DNA from: Rhodoferax sp.
Lineage (GTDB): Bacteria > Pseudomonadota > Gammaproteobacteria > Burkholderiales > Burkholderiaceae_C
Length of the DNA: 16,123 bases
Direction: 5' to 3'
NCBI GenBank assembly: GCA_030683195.1
Contig: JAUXQA010000268.1
Span: 1-16,123, forward strand
The first letter of the stretch is position 1. Each line of letters begins with the position of its first letter. Below are positions 1-6,623 of this stretch, in pieces. Under the pieces are notes generated by a model. It worked only from the letters and a program-made list of their open reading frames with translations, was not told where the DNA came from and did no database searches. A program made the position numbers and the translations under genes.

Positions 1-938
1 ACTTGGCTTTGGGTGGTCGCCCCAAATTGCACATCGGTCCGAACCAGGTCGTCAAGTCGTGAGGCTGCTGGCTGGCGTGGGTTTTGACCCAGGTTGAGTG
101 TCAGCTCCTCCACCCGGGCGCGAGCAGTTGCCGTGGAGAAGGTGTGATCGACGCCGGGCAAATCATGACGGATGAGCCCCGGATGAGCCAGTGCATTTTG
201 CCAGGCTGGGTCATCGCTCAAGCACCCTGAAAATTCTTTGGCAGTGTAATCATCGCCACTCAGAATTACCACGATATTGCCCGAGAAGGAGTTCCAGCCA
301 GTGGCCATACGATGCTGGAAGGTTTGCACTGGCTGACTGGCGGCTACTTCTGGAGCTTGTGGCCGCATTCCCTCGAGTGCGATTCCGACGTTTCGAGCGA
401 GTTCTTTGAGGGCCTGCCAGGCCACACCGCCGCGAAGCAGCTTAGCCCAAAAATCCATTTGTCCCAGCCGCTGCCGGTAGTAGTGCTTGACCTGGGTGCG
501 TGCCAGGCTCAGCTCAGAGCGCACCCAGGGGTTCAGCAGGCACAAGTTTCGCACCCGTGAATCAGCCGTCTGTTGGCAGTAGATCAGGGCGGCAGATGCG
601 CCGTCGCACAGCCCCCAGAGCGTGATGTATTGAATCGACGGCACTTGTAATTGCAGGGCATTGATAGCCGCAGCAATGTCATCGCTCACGCTGTCAAACG
701 GCCGCAGCTGCCCCGTGCTGTCACCCATCCCCCGGTAGTCAAAGCGCAACACCGCATGACCCGCTGCAGCCAGCCGGCGCGACAACAAGACAAATTGCCG
801 GTGGCTTCCCACACGGTACTGCGGCCCGCCCACCACCACGACGAACCCGCTGGCGGCGGGTGACTCAGGACGGGCCACGATGCCCAGCAAGGTGTCTCCC
901 GAGCAGCTGAAGCGGATGGCTTCTTCAGAGTAGTTCAT
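1..938 (-). CDS. Hydrolase 1, exosortase A system-associated (partial, C-terminus off left edge)
   Basis: This alpha/beta-hydrolase-fold protein matches the exosortase A-associated 'hydrolase 1' family; its substrate is unknown. From the ATG at 938 it reads 312 codons without a stop and leaves the window. Visible landmarks are an oxyanion-side strand and loop (VVVVGGPQYRVGSHRQF, about 33-49), FDYRGMGDS (66-74), and a nucleophile elbow GLCDG (109-113) that puts Cys111 where most relatives have Ser. The likely acid is in SGDD (227-230) and the likely histidine is H265 in DHTF. Its ATG overlaps the stop of hydrolase 2 by four bases (ATGA). There is no clear Shine-Dalgarno site, so translation is probably coupled. 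After about residue 282 the reading frame loses its family look, and the +1 frame reads more naturally (see findings). Family assignment is firm, activity is inferred, and the C-terminus is uncertain. Confidence 0.85.
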   Translation of the reverse strand, partial: MNYSEEAIRFSCSGDTLLGIVARPESPAASGFVVVVGGPQYRVGSHRQFVLLSRRLAAAGHAVLRFDYRGMGDSTGQLRPFDSVSDDIAAAINALQLQVPSIQYITLWGLCDGASAALIYCQQTADSRVRNLCLLNPWVRSELSLARTQVKHYYRQRLGQMDFWAKLLRGGVAWQALKELARNVGIALEGMRPQAPEVAASQPVQTFQHRMATGWNSFSGNIVVILSGDDYTAKEFSGCLSDDPAWQNALAHPGLIRHDLPGVDHTFSTATARARVEELTLNLGQNPRQPAASRLDDLVRTDVQFGATTQSQ

Positions 939-1816
939 GGGTGGGCAAACTTAATTGCCGTGGCTGGTGCCTTGGCGCGCAGGGCGGCCGTGGTGGCTGA
1001 GATCAACGCTGGCGCATCCTCGATCCCGGTGCTTTGCCAAAAGGCGGGCCCGCGTGCCATGTGCAGGCGCGCATCAAACCCCGTCTGCTGCCATTGTGCG
1101 AATCGCTCGCGGGTGACGACGCTCGGTTGAGCGGTCTCCAGGGTCGATAGTTCGAACCATTCCAGGCGTTGATCAGTCTCCTGAATCTCTGGAGGTGCCA
1201 GCGTGGCTTGCATCAAACCCCATGCCAAGCCGGGCGACAGCTGATAGCCGGCAATCTCAAGGCACTCGCCGTCTTGGAGTTTCTGGCGCATGTGTTTCAT
1301 GAGGCCTTTGGTCTGGGCACCTTGCAGTCCGTCCGCCAGCTTCAGGCGCAAGAATTGATTCAGCAGTGGCTGACCCAAGGACGGAGCCTGCCAAAATAAA
1401 AAGTTGCACGCCATGCCCGACTGAGCTGCAGCCTGCGTTGCCAGCAGGCAGCCAGCACGCAGGCCCCATAGCCAGAGAGGGGCGGGGGGCGTGTGCAGGT
1501 TGTGCCTGTCGGCCCGTCCCTGCAAGTAGCGACTCGCCCGCACCACATCGTCCACCCAGCTTTGCCAGGTGGCATCACCGAAATTGCCAGAGCTGTCACC
1601 ACAGCCCAGCAAGTCCATTTGCAGGACGTCGAATCCGGCTTGGGCGAAGGATCGTGCCTGTAATGCGACCATCCGGCGAGACTTGTTCATCTCCTCGGTG
1701 AACGGATGAATGTAAAGCACTTGTCCATACAGCATGGGGCCCTCAGCCCGGTGAAACAGACAGAATCTTTGTCCTGTGCCGGAGGGTAGGAAAAATGCTT
1801 GTGCTTGCATCGACAT
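935..1816 (-). CDS. Hydrolase 2, exosortase A system-associated
   Basis: This 293-aa cytoplasmic protein of the alpha/beta-hydrolase fold matches the exosortase A-associated 'hydrolase 2' family. Its function is unknown. It shows the early strand with YIHPFTEEMNKSRR (35-48), MDLLGCGDS (67-75), and LWGLRAG (116-122) at the nucleophile elbow. In that elbow an arginine (R120) stands where Ser or Cys is expected. The C-terminal region, where a DH pair would be expected, has GPAFW (256-260) and no obvious catalytic histidine. It may therefore be non-catalytic or use other chemistry. The ATG at 1816 has GAGG about five bases upstream, overlapping the ACP stop codon; a second in-frame ATG at 1810 is less well spaced. 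It lies six bases after the ACP gene and overlaps hydrolase 1 by four bases, which indicates a single transcript. Confidence 0.87.
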   Translation of the reverse strand: MSMQAQAFFLPSGTGQRFCLFHRAEGPMLYGQVLYIHPFTEEMNKSRRMVALQARSFAQAGFDVLQMDLLGCGDSSGNFGDATWQSWVDDVVRASRYLQGRADRHNLHTPPAPLWLWGLRAGCLLATQAAAQSGMACNFLFWQAPSLGQPLLNQFLRLKLADGLQGAQTKGLMKHMRQKLQDGECLEIAGYQLSPGLAWGLMQATLAPPEIQETDQRLEWFELSTLETAQPSVVTRERFAQWQQTGFDARLHMARGPAFWQSTGIEDAPALISATTAALRAKAPATAIKFAHP

Positions 1817-1822
1817 GATTCC

Positions 1823-2074
1823 TCAGGCTGTCAACTTACCGCTGACAAAGTCGGTCAGTGATCCCACGGTAGCGAAGGTTGCGCCATCAATATCGTCGTC
1901 ATCCACTACCAAGCCAAACTGGTCTTCGAGTGTGGTGATGAGTGTGATGACAGCCATCGAGTCCAGTTCAGGCACCGCGCCGAGAAGTGGGGTGTTGCGG
2001 TTGAAAGCGGCGCTGCGTCCATTCAGACTCAAGACTTCGTCAACAACGCGCAGAACTTCTTGTGCTATGTTCAA
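1823..2074 (-). CDS. Acyl carrier protein, exosortase A cluster
   Basis: This small acidic protein is a discrete acyl or peptidyl carrier. It has the four-helix carrier pattern and the motif ELDSMAVITLI, where the Ser after Asp should carry the 4'-phosphopantetheine arm. An acidic run (VVDDDDIDG) follows in the region that partner enzymes usually recognise. The frame contains no ATG. I choose the TTG at 2074, which gives 83 residues, a normal carrier length, beginning at helix 1 (NIAQEVLRVVDE), with a weak GGGA upstream. The open frame continues upstream to a TTG at 2173, but that extension is not carrier-like and contains the inverted repeat at 2099-2140. It is first in the minus-strand unit with the two hydrolases and diverges from the acyl-CoA ligase, its most likely loading partner (inference). 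Family is firm; the start is uncertain. Confidence 0.85.
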   Translation of the reverse strand: MNIAQEVLRVVDEVLSLNGRSAAFNRNTPLLGAVPELDSMAVITLITTLEDQFGLVVDDDDIDGATFATVGSLTDFVSGKLTA

Positions 2075-2098
2075 TTTGAGTTTCCCAAGAGGAAATTT

Positions 2099-2140
2099 GC
2101 TAACCCCAATGGCTCGGGGGACTGAAGCACCATGGTTAGC
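2099..2140. promoter_or_regulatory. Imperfect inverted repeat in divergent ACP/ligase intergenic region
   Basis: The arms GCTAACC (2099-2105) and GGTTAGC (2134-2140) are perfectly complementary. After a three-base bulge, ATGG (2109-2112) pairs with CCAT (2130-2133), giving 11 paired positions around a 17-base loop. It is centred about 45 bases from the ACP start and 80 bases from the ligase start, in the only divergent gap of the window. It could be a regulator-binding site or an RNA hairpin in the ACP leader. I see no convincing -35/-10 pair or sigma-54 box in the gap (2075-2199). Confidence 0.45.
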
Positions 2141-2199
2141 GCAGAGATCATTTTTTAACTTGCTTTTTCTCAATCACGACAGCCTGAGCAGGAATTTTT

Positions 2200-3867
2200 A
2201 TGACTGAGTCCACTCTTTTGCAGGAATTGATTTCACTTGCTGCCGCGCGCACACCGCACGCGAAAGCACTCACTTGCGGTGAAAAAAACCTGACCTACGA
2301 TGAGCTGCACACGGCGGTGCATCGATGGAGCTCGGGCCTGATGGGTTTGGGGCTGGCCCGTGGAGATCGGGTGGCCGTTTATCTTGAAAAACGCTTTGAG
2401 GCGGTAATCGCCTGCTTTGGCACGGCTGCGGCAGGTGCCGTGTTTGTGCCGGTGAATCCGCTGCTCAAGCCAGACCAGGTGGCCTTCATTTTGCAGGACT
2501 GCAATGTGCGCGTGCTGCTCACTTCGCCAGAGCGGTACACCCTGCTGCAGGCGTCTTTGCCCGCATGCCGGGATCTGCGCCATGTGGTGCTGACCGAACC
2601 CGCTCAGCCTGGATATGTGACACCTGGTCCAGTGGTGGATGCTGTGCAGTTGTCGTGTTGGGATGGCGTATTGAGTTCAAACGTGAGGAGTGGTCATCGG
2701 GTGATTGACGTGGACATGGTCGCCATTCTGTACACCTCGGGCAGCACAGGCAAACCCAAGGGCGTGGTGCTGTCCCACAGGAACATGGTGGCAGGTGCCA
2801 AGAGCGTGGTTTCGTATTTGGAGAACGACCAACGCGATGTTCTGCTGGCGGCGCTGCCCTTATCGTTTGACGCGGGTTTCAGCCAGCTCACCACGGCTTT
2901 TCATGCGGGTGCCCGGGTGGTGCTGTTGAATCACCTGATGCCGCGTGACGTTCTCAAAGCGATGGTCAAAGAGGGTGTGACTGGCATCACCGCTGTGCCG
3001 CCGCTCTATATTCAGTTGTCGCAATTGACTTGGCCAAATGCGATTGGTGAGCGCTTGCGGTACTTTGCCAACACGGGTGGCCGCATGCCTCGTGAGACCC
3101 TGACGGCACTGCGTCAGCGCGTGCCCCGGGCCCGGCCCTTTTTGATGTATGGACTCACCGAGGCGTTTCGCTCCACCTACCTGCCGCCCGAAGAAGTGGA
3201 CCGGCGCCCCGACTCCATCGGCAAGGCGATCCCGAATGCCGAAATACTTGTGTTGCGCGAAGACGGCTCGCCCTGCGCGGCAGATGAGCCCGGCGAGTTG
3301 GTGCACCGGGGCGCCTTGGTCGGTATGGGCTACTGGAACGACGCTGAGAAAACTGCCGAGCGTTACAAGCTGCTGGCGCCGGATGCGCCCGGGCGTCACA
3401 ACGGGTTGCAACTGCCCGAATACGCTGTTTTTTCAGGTGATACGGTGCGCCAGGATAGCGATGGCTTTTTGTACTTCATTGGGCGGCGCGATGAGATGAT
3501 GAAGACCTCGGGCTACCGGGTCAGCCCTACGGAGGTGGAAGAAGTTGTTTACGCCACCGGGATGGTGGGCGAGTGCGTGGCTTTCGGTGTGGATCACCCC
3601 ACCTTGGGTCATGCTATATATGTAGTAGCAACTTGGGCATTAGATACGCCGGCTACAGGGTTAAATGACCTTATAAATGAGTGTAAAAGCCGAATGCCTG
3701 GCTATATGGTGCCTGCCACCATTGAGATGGTGCCCGGCCCCTTGCCGCGCAACCCTAATGGCAAGATTGACCGAAAGCTGTTGTCCGGTGGGTGGCGCAA
3801 CGACCCCGCTGCCAATGCACTGCCAGCACCTGCCGCCGCGTTGGAGCCCTGCCATGCAGAACACTGA
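2200..3867 (+). CDS. Acyl-CoA ligase (AMP-forming), exosortase A system-associated
   Basis: This 555-aa adenylate-forming enzyme activates a carboxylic acid with ATP and passes it to CoA or, given the context, possibly to the ACP encoded on the opposite strand. The ANL signature motifs are complete: the P-loop LYTSGSTGKPKG (177-188), YGLTEAF (317-323), the hinge region SGDTVRQDSDGFLYFIGRRD (412-431), the KTSGYRVSP loop (435-443), and a C-terminal PNGKIDRK (519-526) with the catalytic Lys522. The ATG at 2200 has an AGGA Shine-Dalgarno site upstream. It opens the plus-strand operon, and its last 14 bases overlap the decarboxylase start. Codons about 472-493 (from 3613) are AT-rich with ATA, TTA and GTA codons unlike the rest of the gene; the frame stays open there. 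The substrate is unknown. Confidence 0.92.
   Translation: MTESTLLQELISLAAARTPHAKALTCGEKNLTYDELHTAVHRWSSGLMGLGLARGDRVAVYLEKRFEAVIACFGTAAAGAVFVPVNPLLKPDQVAFILQDCNVRVLLTSPERYTLLQASLPACRDLRHVVLTEPAQPGYVTPGPVVDAVQLSCWDGVLSSNVRSGHRVIDVDMVAILYTSGSTGKPKGVVLSHRNMVAGAKSVVSYLENDQRDVLLAALPLSFDAGFSQLTTAFHAGARVVLLNHLMPRDVLKAMVKEGVTGITAVPPLYIQLSQLTWPNAIGERLRYFANTGGRMPRETLTALRQRVPRARPFLMYGLTEAFRSTYLPPEEVDRRPDSIGKAIPNAEILVLREDGSPCAADEPGELVHRGALVGMGYWNDAEKTAERYKLLAPDAPGRHNGLQLPEYAVFSGDTVRQDSDGFLYFIGRRDEMMKTSGYRVSPTEVEEVVYATGMVGECVAFGVDHPTLGHAIYVVATWALDTPATGLNDLINECKSRMPGYMVPATIEMVPGPLPRNPNGKIDRKLLSGGWRNDPAANALPAPAAALEPCHAEH
3613..3679 (+). repeat. Possible interspersed-repeat-derived stretch inside the ligase gene
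   Basis: Within the ligase, bases 3613-3679 are markedly AT-rich and use ATA, GTA and TTA codons that are rare elsewhere in the gene. The pattern GTAGCAACTTGGGCATTAG, then GGCTACAGG, then TGACCTTATAAA resembles a short dispersed repeat I recall from Comamonadaceae genomes, with a core like AGTAGCTGCTTGCGCTTA followed by GCTAGAGG. The resemblance is from memory. The composition shift is visible directly. Confidence 0.35.
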
Positions 3868-5098
3868 GCACGGTTTGCCCATGCATGCCCCCATGCACCA
3901 GTACCCGGTGATGGATGGGGAGTTGAGCCTGGGGGGGGTGCCACTGTCCCGGCTGGCGGCCCGGGTCGGTCAAACGCCTTTTTATGCCTACGATCGTGCC
4001 CTGTTGCACAGCCGGGTGGGCGAGTTGCGCAGCCAGATCCCCCCAAATATCAAACTGCACTACGCCATGAAGGCCAACCCGATGCCCGCAGTAGTGGCGG
4101 CCATGGCAGGGCTGGTGGACGGCATTGATGTGGCCTCGGCCGGTGAATTGAAGGTGGCTCTGGATGCGGGTGCCAACCCGATGGAGATCAGTTTTGCAGG
4201 TCCTGGCAAGCGCGACGCCGAGTTGCGCCAGGCCGTGGCATCGCGGGTGTTGATTAACGTCGAGTCGTTTCGTGAGCTGGGTGTGTTGCAGGACATATCG
4301 GCCGAACTTGGCGCGGCCGCCCGCGTGGCCATTCGAGTCAACCCGGACTTCGAACTTAAGGGCTCTGGCATGAAGATGGGTGGTGGCCCCAAGCAGTTTG
4401 GCGTGGATGCCGAGCAGATACCCCGGATGCTGCAAGAGGTGGGTCGGGCCGGTCTGTCGTTTGAAGGATTTCACCTGTTTGCGGGCTCCCAGAACTTGCG
4501 TGCAGAGGCGATTTGCGAGGCACAACAAAAGTCGTTTGAGTTGGCGTTGCGCCTTGCGCAGCATGCGCCTGCGCCTGTGCGTTTTTTGAATCTGGGTGGT
4601 GGCTTTGGTATTCCGTACTTCCCGGGTGAGCAGCGGCTTGACCTTGGGCCAGTGGCTGAGAACCTGGCTCGCCTGAACGAGCGTGCCCAGGGCGAGCTGC
4701 CCGCAGCGTCACTGGTGATTGAACTAGGTCGCTACCTGGTAGGTGAGGCTGGCGTGTATGTGGCACGCGTGCTGGACCGCAAGATATCGCGCGGCCAGGT
4801 GTTTCTTGTCACCGATGGTGGCTTGCATCATCATTTGTCTGCCTCCGGAAATTTTGGCCAGGTGATCCGCAAGAATTATCCTGTCACGGTAGGCAACAAG
4901 GTAGATACGACCGACAGGGAGGTCGCGTCCGTGGTGGGCCCCCTGTGTACGCCACTGGATCTGCTGGCTGACCGCATGAATTTGCCCATTGCTCAAGTCG
5001 GTGACCTGGTGGTCGTATTTCAATCGGGTGCATATGGCGCCAGTGCCAGTCCGCAAAATTTTCTTGGGCATCCTCCCTGCGTTGAGGTACTGGTGTAA
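3854..5098 (+). CDS. PLP-dependent decarboxylase, exosortase A system-associated
   Basis: This 414-aa fold-type III PLP enzyme is related to diaminopimelate and ornithine/arginine decarboxylases. It should decarboxylate an amino acid, but the substrate is unknown. The PLP lysine is K73 in YAMKANP (70-76), H207 (in EGFHLFAGSQ, 204-213) is the usual PLP-stacking histidine, and GGGFG (248-252) is the phosphate-binding loop. ELGRYLVGEAG (290-300) precedes the C-terminal barrel, and C365 in GPLCTPLD (362-369) matches the active-site Cys supplied across the dimer. The ATG at 3854 follows a GGAG site and overlaps the ligase by 14 bases. The frame is open upstream to 3677, but that part is ligase coding sequence in another frame. 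ATGs at 3881 and 3893 are alternatives. With the ligase and ACP it probably builds an amine-containing group (inference). Confidence 0.92.
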   Translation: MQNTEHGLPMHAPMHQYPVMDGELSLGGVPLSRLAARVGQTPFYAYDRALLHSRVGELRSQIPPNIKLHYAMKANPMPAVVAAMAGLVDGIDVASAGELKVALDAGANPMEISFAGPGKRDAELRQAVASRVLINVESFRELGVLQDISAELGAAARVAIRVNPDFELKGSGMKMGGGPKQFGVDAEQIPRMLQEVGRAGLSFEGFHLFAGSQNLRAEAICEAQQKSFELALRLAQHAPAPVRFLNLGGGFGIPYFPGEQRLDLGPVAENLARLNERAQGELPAASLVIELGRYLVGEAGVYVARVLDRKISRGQVFLVTDGGLHHHLSASGNFGQVIRKNYPVTVGNKVDTTDREVASVVGPLCTPLDLLADRMNLPIAQVGDLVVVFQSGAYGASASPQNFLGHPPCVEVLV

Positions 5099-5136
5099 GG
5101 CAGGTTCTACCGCTAGCTTGACAATACTCAAGCGCT

Positions 5137-5152
5137 CCCGGAGGCATCCGGG
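5137..5152 (+). other. Small GC-rich hairpin in the decarboxylase / sugar transferase gap
   Basis: CCCGGA (5137-5142) and TCCGGG (5147-5152) form a perfect 6-bp stem with loop GGCA in the 92-base gap between the decarboxylase and the sugar transferase. No T-run follows, so it is not a standard terminator. It may slow polymerase, stabilise the RNA or be incidental. This is the widest gap in the plus-strand block, so an internal promoter is possible. I see a TTGACA at 5118 but no matching -10 box. Confidence 0.3.
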
Positions 5153-5190
5153 CAGACTCGATTTCTGACTAGGGAATGTGGAGCCTGAAC

Positions 5191-6573
5191 GTGATAAAAA
5201 TATTCAATCACTATTTTCACAAGCGCACGCTGCTGAAAATTGGTTTTGATTTAGGCCTGGTGCTTGCCACCATAGTGATCGCAATTTTTTCGCAGGTAGC
5301 CGATGCAGCCACCGTCTCACCCCGGGTTGTGAGTACTTCACTGGTGCTGGCCCTGGGTATCGTATTCATCAATGCATCTCTGGGTTTTTATCAACGTGTG
5401 CAAAGCTGTACCCTGGGTCAAACACGGGCCAGAGCAGTGTTGTCTTTGTGTCTCTCGCTTCCCTTGGCCTACGCGGTTTTCAGCTGGTCTCCACTGCACT
5501 TTGCGGACGAGTCTGTGTTGGCTCTGGCGCTGTTGGCGGCCCTGTTGGTCATGCTGTTGCACCGGGTCTATGTTGTTCATGCCACACCCCAGGCCCTGCT
5601 GCGCCAGCGTGTGCTTGTTTATGGCTCGGGGCCACGGGCCAGGCTAGTGGGTCGGGCCTTGCAGCACTCCGACCCTAACGTGAATTTGGTGGGCTATTAC
5701 GCCGGCCCCAATGAGTCGTCCGAAGAAACCCCGACGATCGGACTCCTGTCATCAGGGAGGTCGTTGACCGATATTGTTTTGCAAGAGCAAATCGACGAGA
5801 TCGTCGTGGCGCTAAGCGAGCGCCGGGGTGGCAGCATGCCCTTGCGCGAGTTACTGGACTGCAAGCTGCACGGGGTGCGGGTGGTGGACATGGCTACTCA
5901 TTTTGAGAAGACACTGGGGCAGATTCGACGCGATTCAGTGTCAGCCGGGTGGCTTATTTTTGGAGATGGTTTTGAGCAGGGCCTGATACGCACCACTGTG
6001 AAACGTATTTTTGACTTGGCATGCGCGACCGCCCTGATTTTGATCACCTGGCCCATCATGCTGGTCACGGCGATCTTGATCAAGTTGGAGAGTCCGGGGC
6101 CTGTTTTGTATCTGCAGGAGCGTGTGGGCTTGAACGGCAGGCTCTTCAAGGTCATTAAATTTCGCAGCATGTGCGCCAACGCCGAGAAGGACGGTCAGCC
6201 CCGCTGGGCTGCAGCGGGTGACGCCCGGGTCACGCGGGTGGGCCGCCTTATTCGCAAGCTGCGCATTGACGAGCTGCCGCAGTTGTTCAGCGTGCTGGGA
6301 GGTGACATGAGCTTGGTCGGGCCCCGCCCGGAGCGGCCTTTTTTTGTGGACCAACTCACGCGTCAGTTACCTTATTACGCCGTGCGCCAGAGCGTCAAGC
6401 CGGGTGTGACGGGTTGGGCGCAGGTGCGTTACCACTATGGTGCATCGGTTGAAGACGCGGCCGAGAAGTTGCAGTACGACCTCTACTACGTCAAAAACCA
6501 CTCCCTGTTTCTGGATCTGGTCGTGCTGTTTGAAACTGTGGGTGTTGTTTTGCTGGGCAAGGGTGCCCAGTAG
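5191..6573 (+). CDS. Exosortase-associated polyprenyl-phosphate sugar-1-phosphate transferase
   Basis: This 460-aa integral membrane enzyme should transfer a sugar-1-phosphate to undecaprenyl phosphate and start the exopolysaccharide repeat unit on the inner membrane. It has four N-terminal membrane spans (about 16-33, 46-66, 82-99, 108-130), then a nucleotide-binding-like domain starting at VLVYGSGPRA (about 142-151), a fifth span (about 276-298), and a catalytic PF02397-type tail. The tail carries ERVGLNGRLFKVIKFRSM (310-327), RKLRIDELPQL (355-365) and SLVGPRPERP (374-383). The layout fits the family linked to PEP-CTERM/exosortase loci. I chose GTG 5191, which has GGAG at 5180-5183 and gives the N-terminus VIKIFNHYF. 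ATG 5176 would add five residues but has a poorly spaced site. The sugar (hexose or GalNAc type) cannot be told from sequence alone. Confidence 0.9.
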   Translation: MIKIFNHYFHKRTLLKIGFDLGLVLATIVIAIFSQVADAATVSPRVVSTSLVLALGIVFINASLGFYQRVQSCTLGQTRARAVLSLCLSLPLAYAVFSWSPLHFADESVLALALLAALLVMLLHRVYVVHATPQALLRQRVLVYGSGPRARLVGRALQHSDPNVNLVGYYAGPNESSEETPTIGLLSSGRSLTDIVLQEQIDEIVVALSERRGGSMPLRELLDCKLHGVRVVDMATHFEKTLGQIRRDSVSAGWLIFGDGFEQGLIRTTVKRIFDLACATALILITWPIMLVTAILIKLESPGPVLYLQERVGLNGRLFKVIKFRSMCANAEKDGQPRWAAAGDARVTRVGRLIRKLRIDELPQLFSVLGGDMSLVGPRPERPFFVDQLTRQLPYYAVRQSVKPGVTGWAQVRYHYGASVEDAAEKLQYDLYYVKNHSLFLDLVVLFETVGVVLLGKGAQ

Positions 6574-6612
6574 CATGAAGAGCCCCGTTCCAACTCATGA
6601 GTACGGCTCGCC

Positions 6613-6618
6613 GGGAGG
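6613..6618 (+). promoter_or_regulatory. Shine-Dalgarno site that fixes the prsK start
   Basis: GGGAGG lies five bases before the ATG at 6624. The upstream in-frame ATG at 6597 has no comparable site, and the peptide it would add (MSTARREVC) does not look like a membrane-protein start. The ribosome site therefore favours the 703-aa form. Confidence 0.7.
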
Positions 6619-6623
6619 TTTGT

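Noticed and set aside
3677..3853. N-terminal extension of the decarboxylase by 59 residues
   Set aside because: It lies within ligase coding sequence, is not decarboxylase-like, and the ATG at 3854 has a good GGAG site and gives the family length.
3755..4564. Open frame of 269 codons antisense to the decarboxylase
   Set aside because: It mirrors a well-supported gene, has no recognisable domain or ribosome site, and its composition (many His, Gln, Arg) is typical of an antisense shadow.
5118..5123. TTGACA, a perfect -35 box for sigma-70
   Set aside because: No acceptable -10 box occurs 16-18 bases downstream; that interval is the GC-rich hairpin.
5140..5153. GG-N10-GC spacing before the sugar transferase, as in sigma-54 promoters
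   Set aside because: The TTGC half is absent (GGGC instead), and the bases form the small hairpin at 5137-5152.
6539..6554. TGG-N8-TTGCT string resembling a sigma-54 -24/-12 promoter about 70 bases before prsK
   Set aside because: It keeps the GG and GC at the right spacing but lacks the CAC after TGG, and it lies in the conserved C-terminal coding region of the sugar transferase. Chance is more likely.
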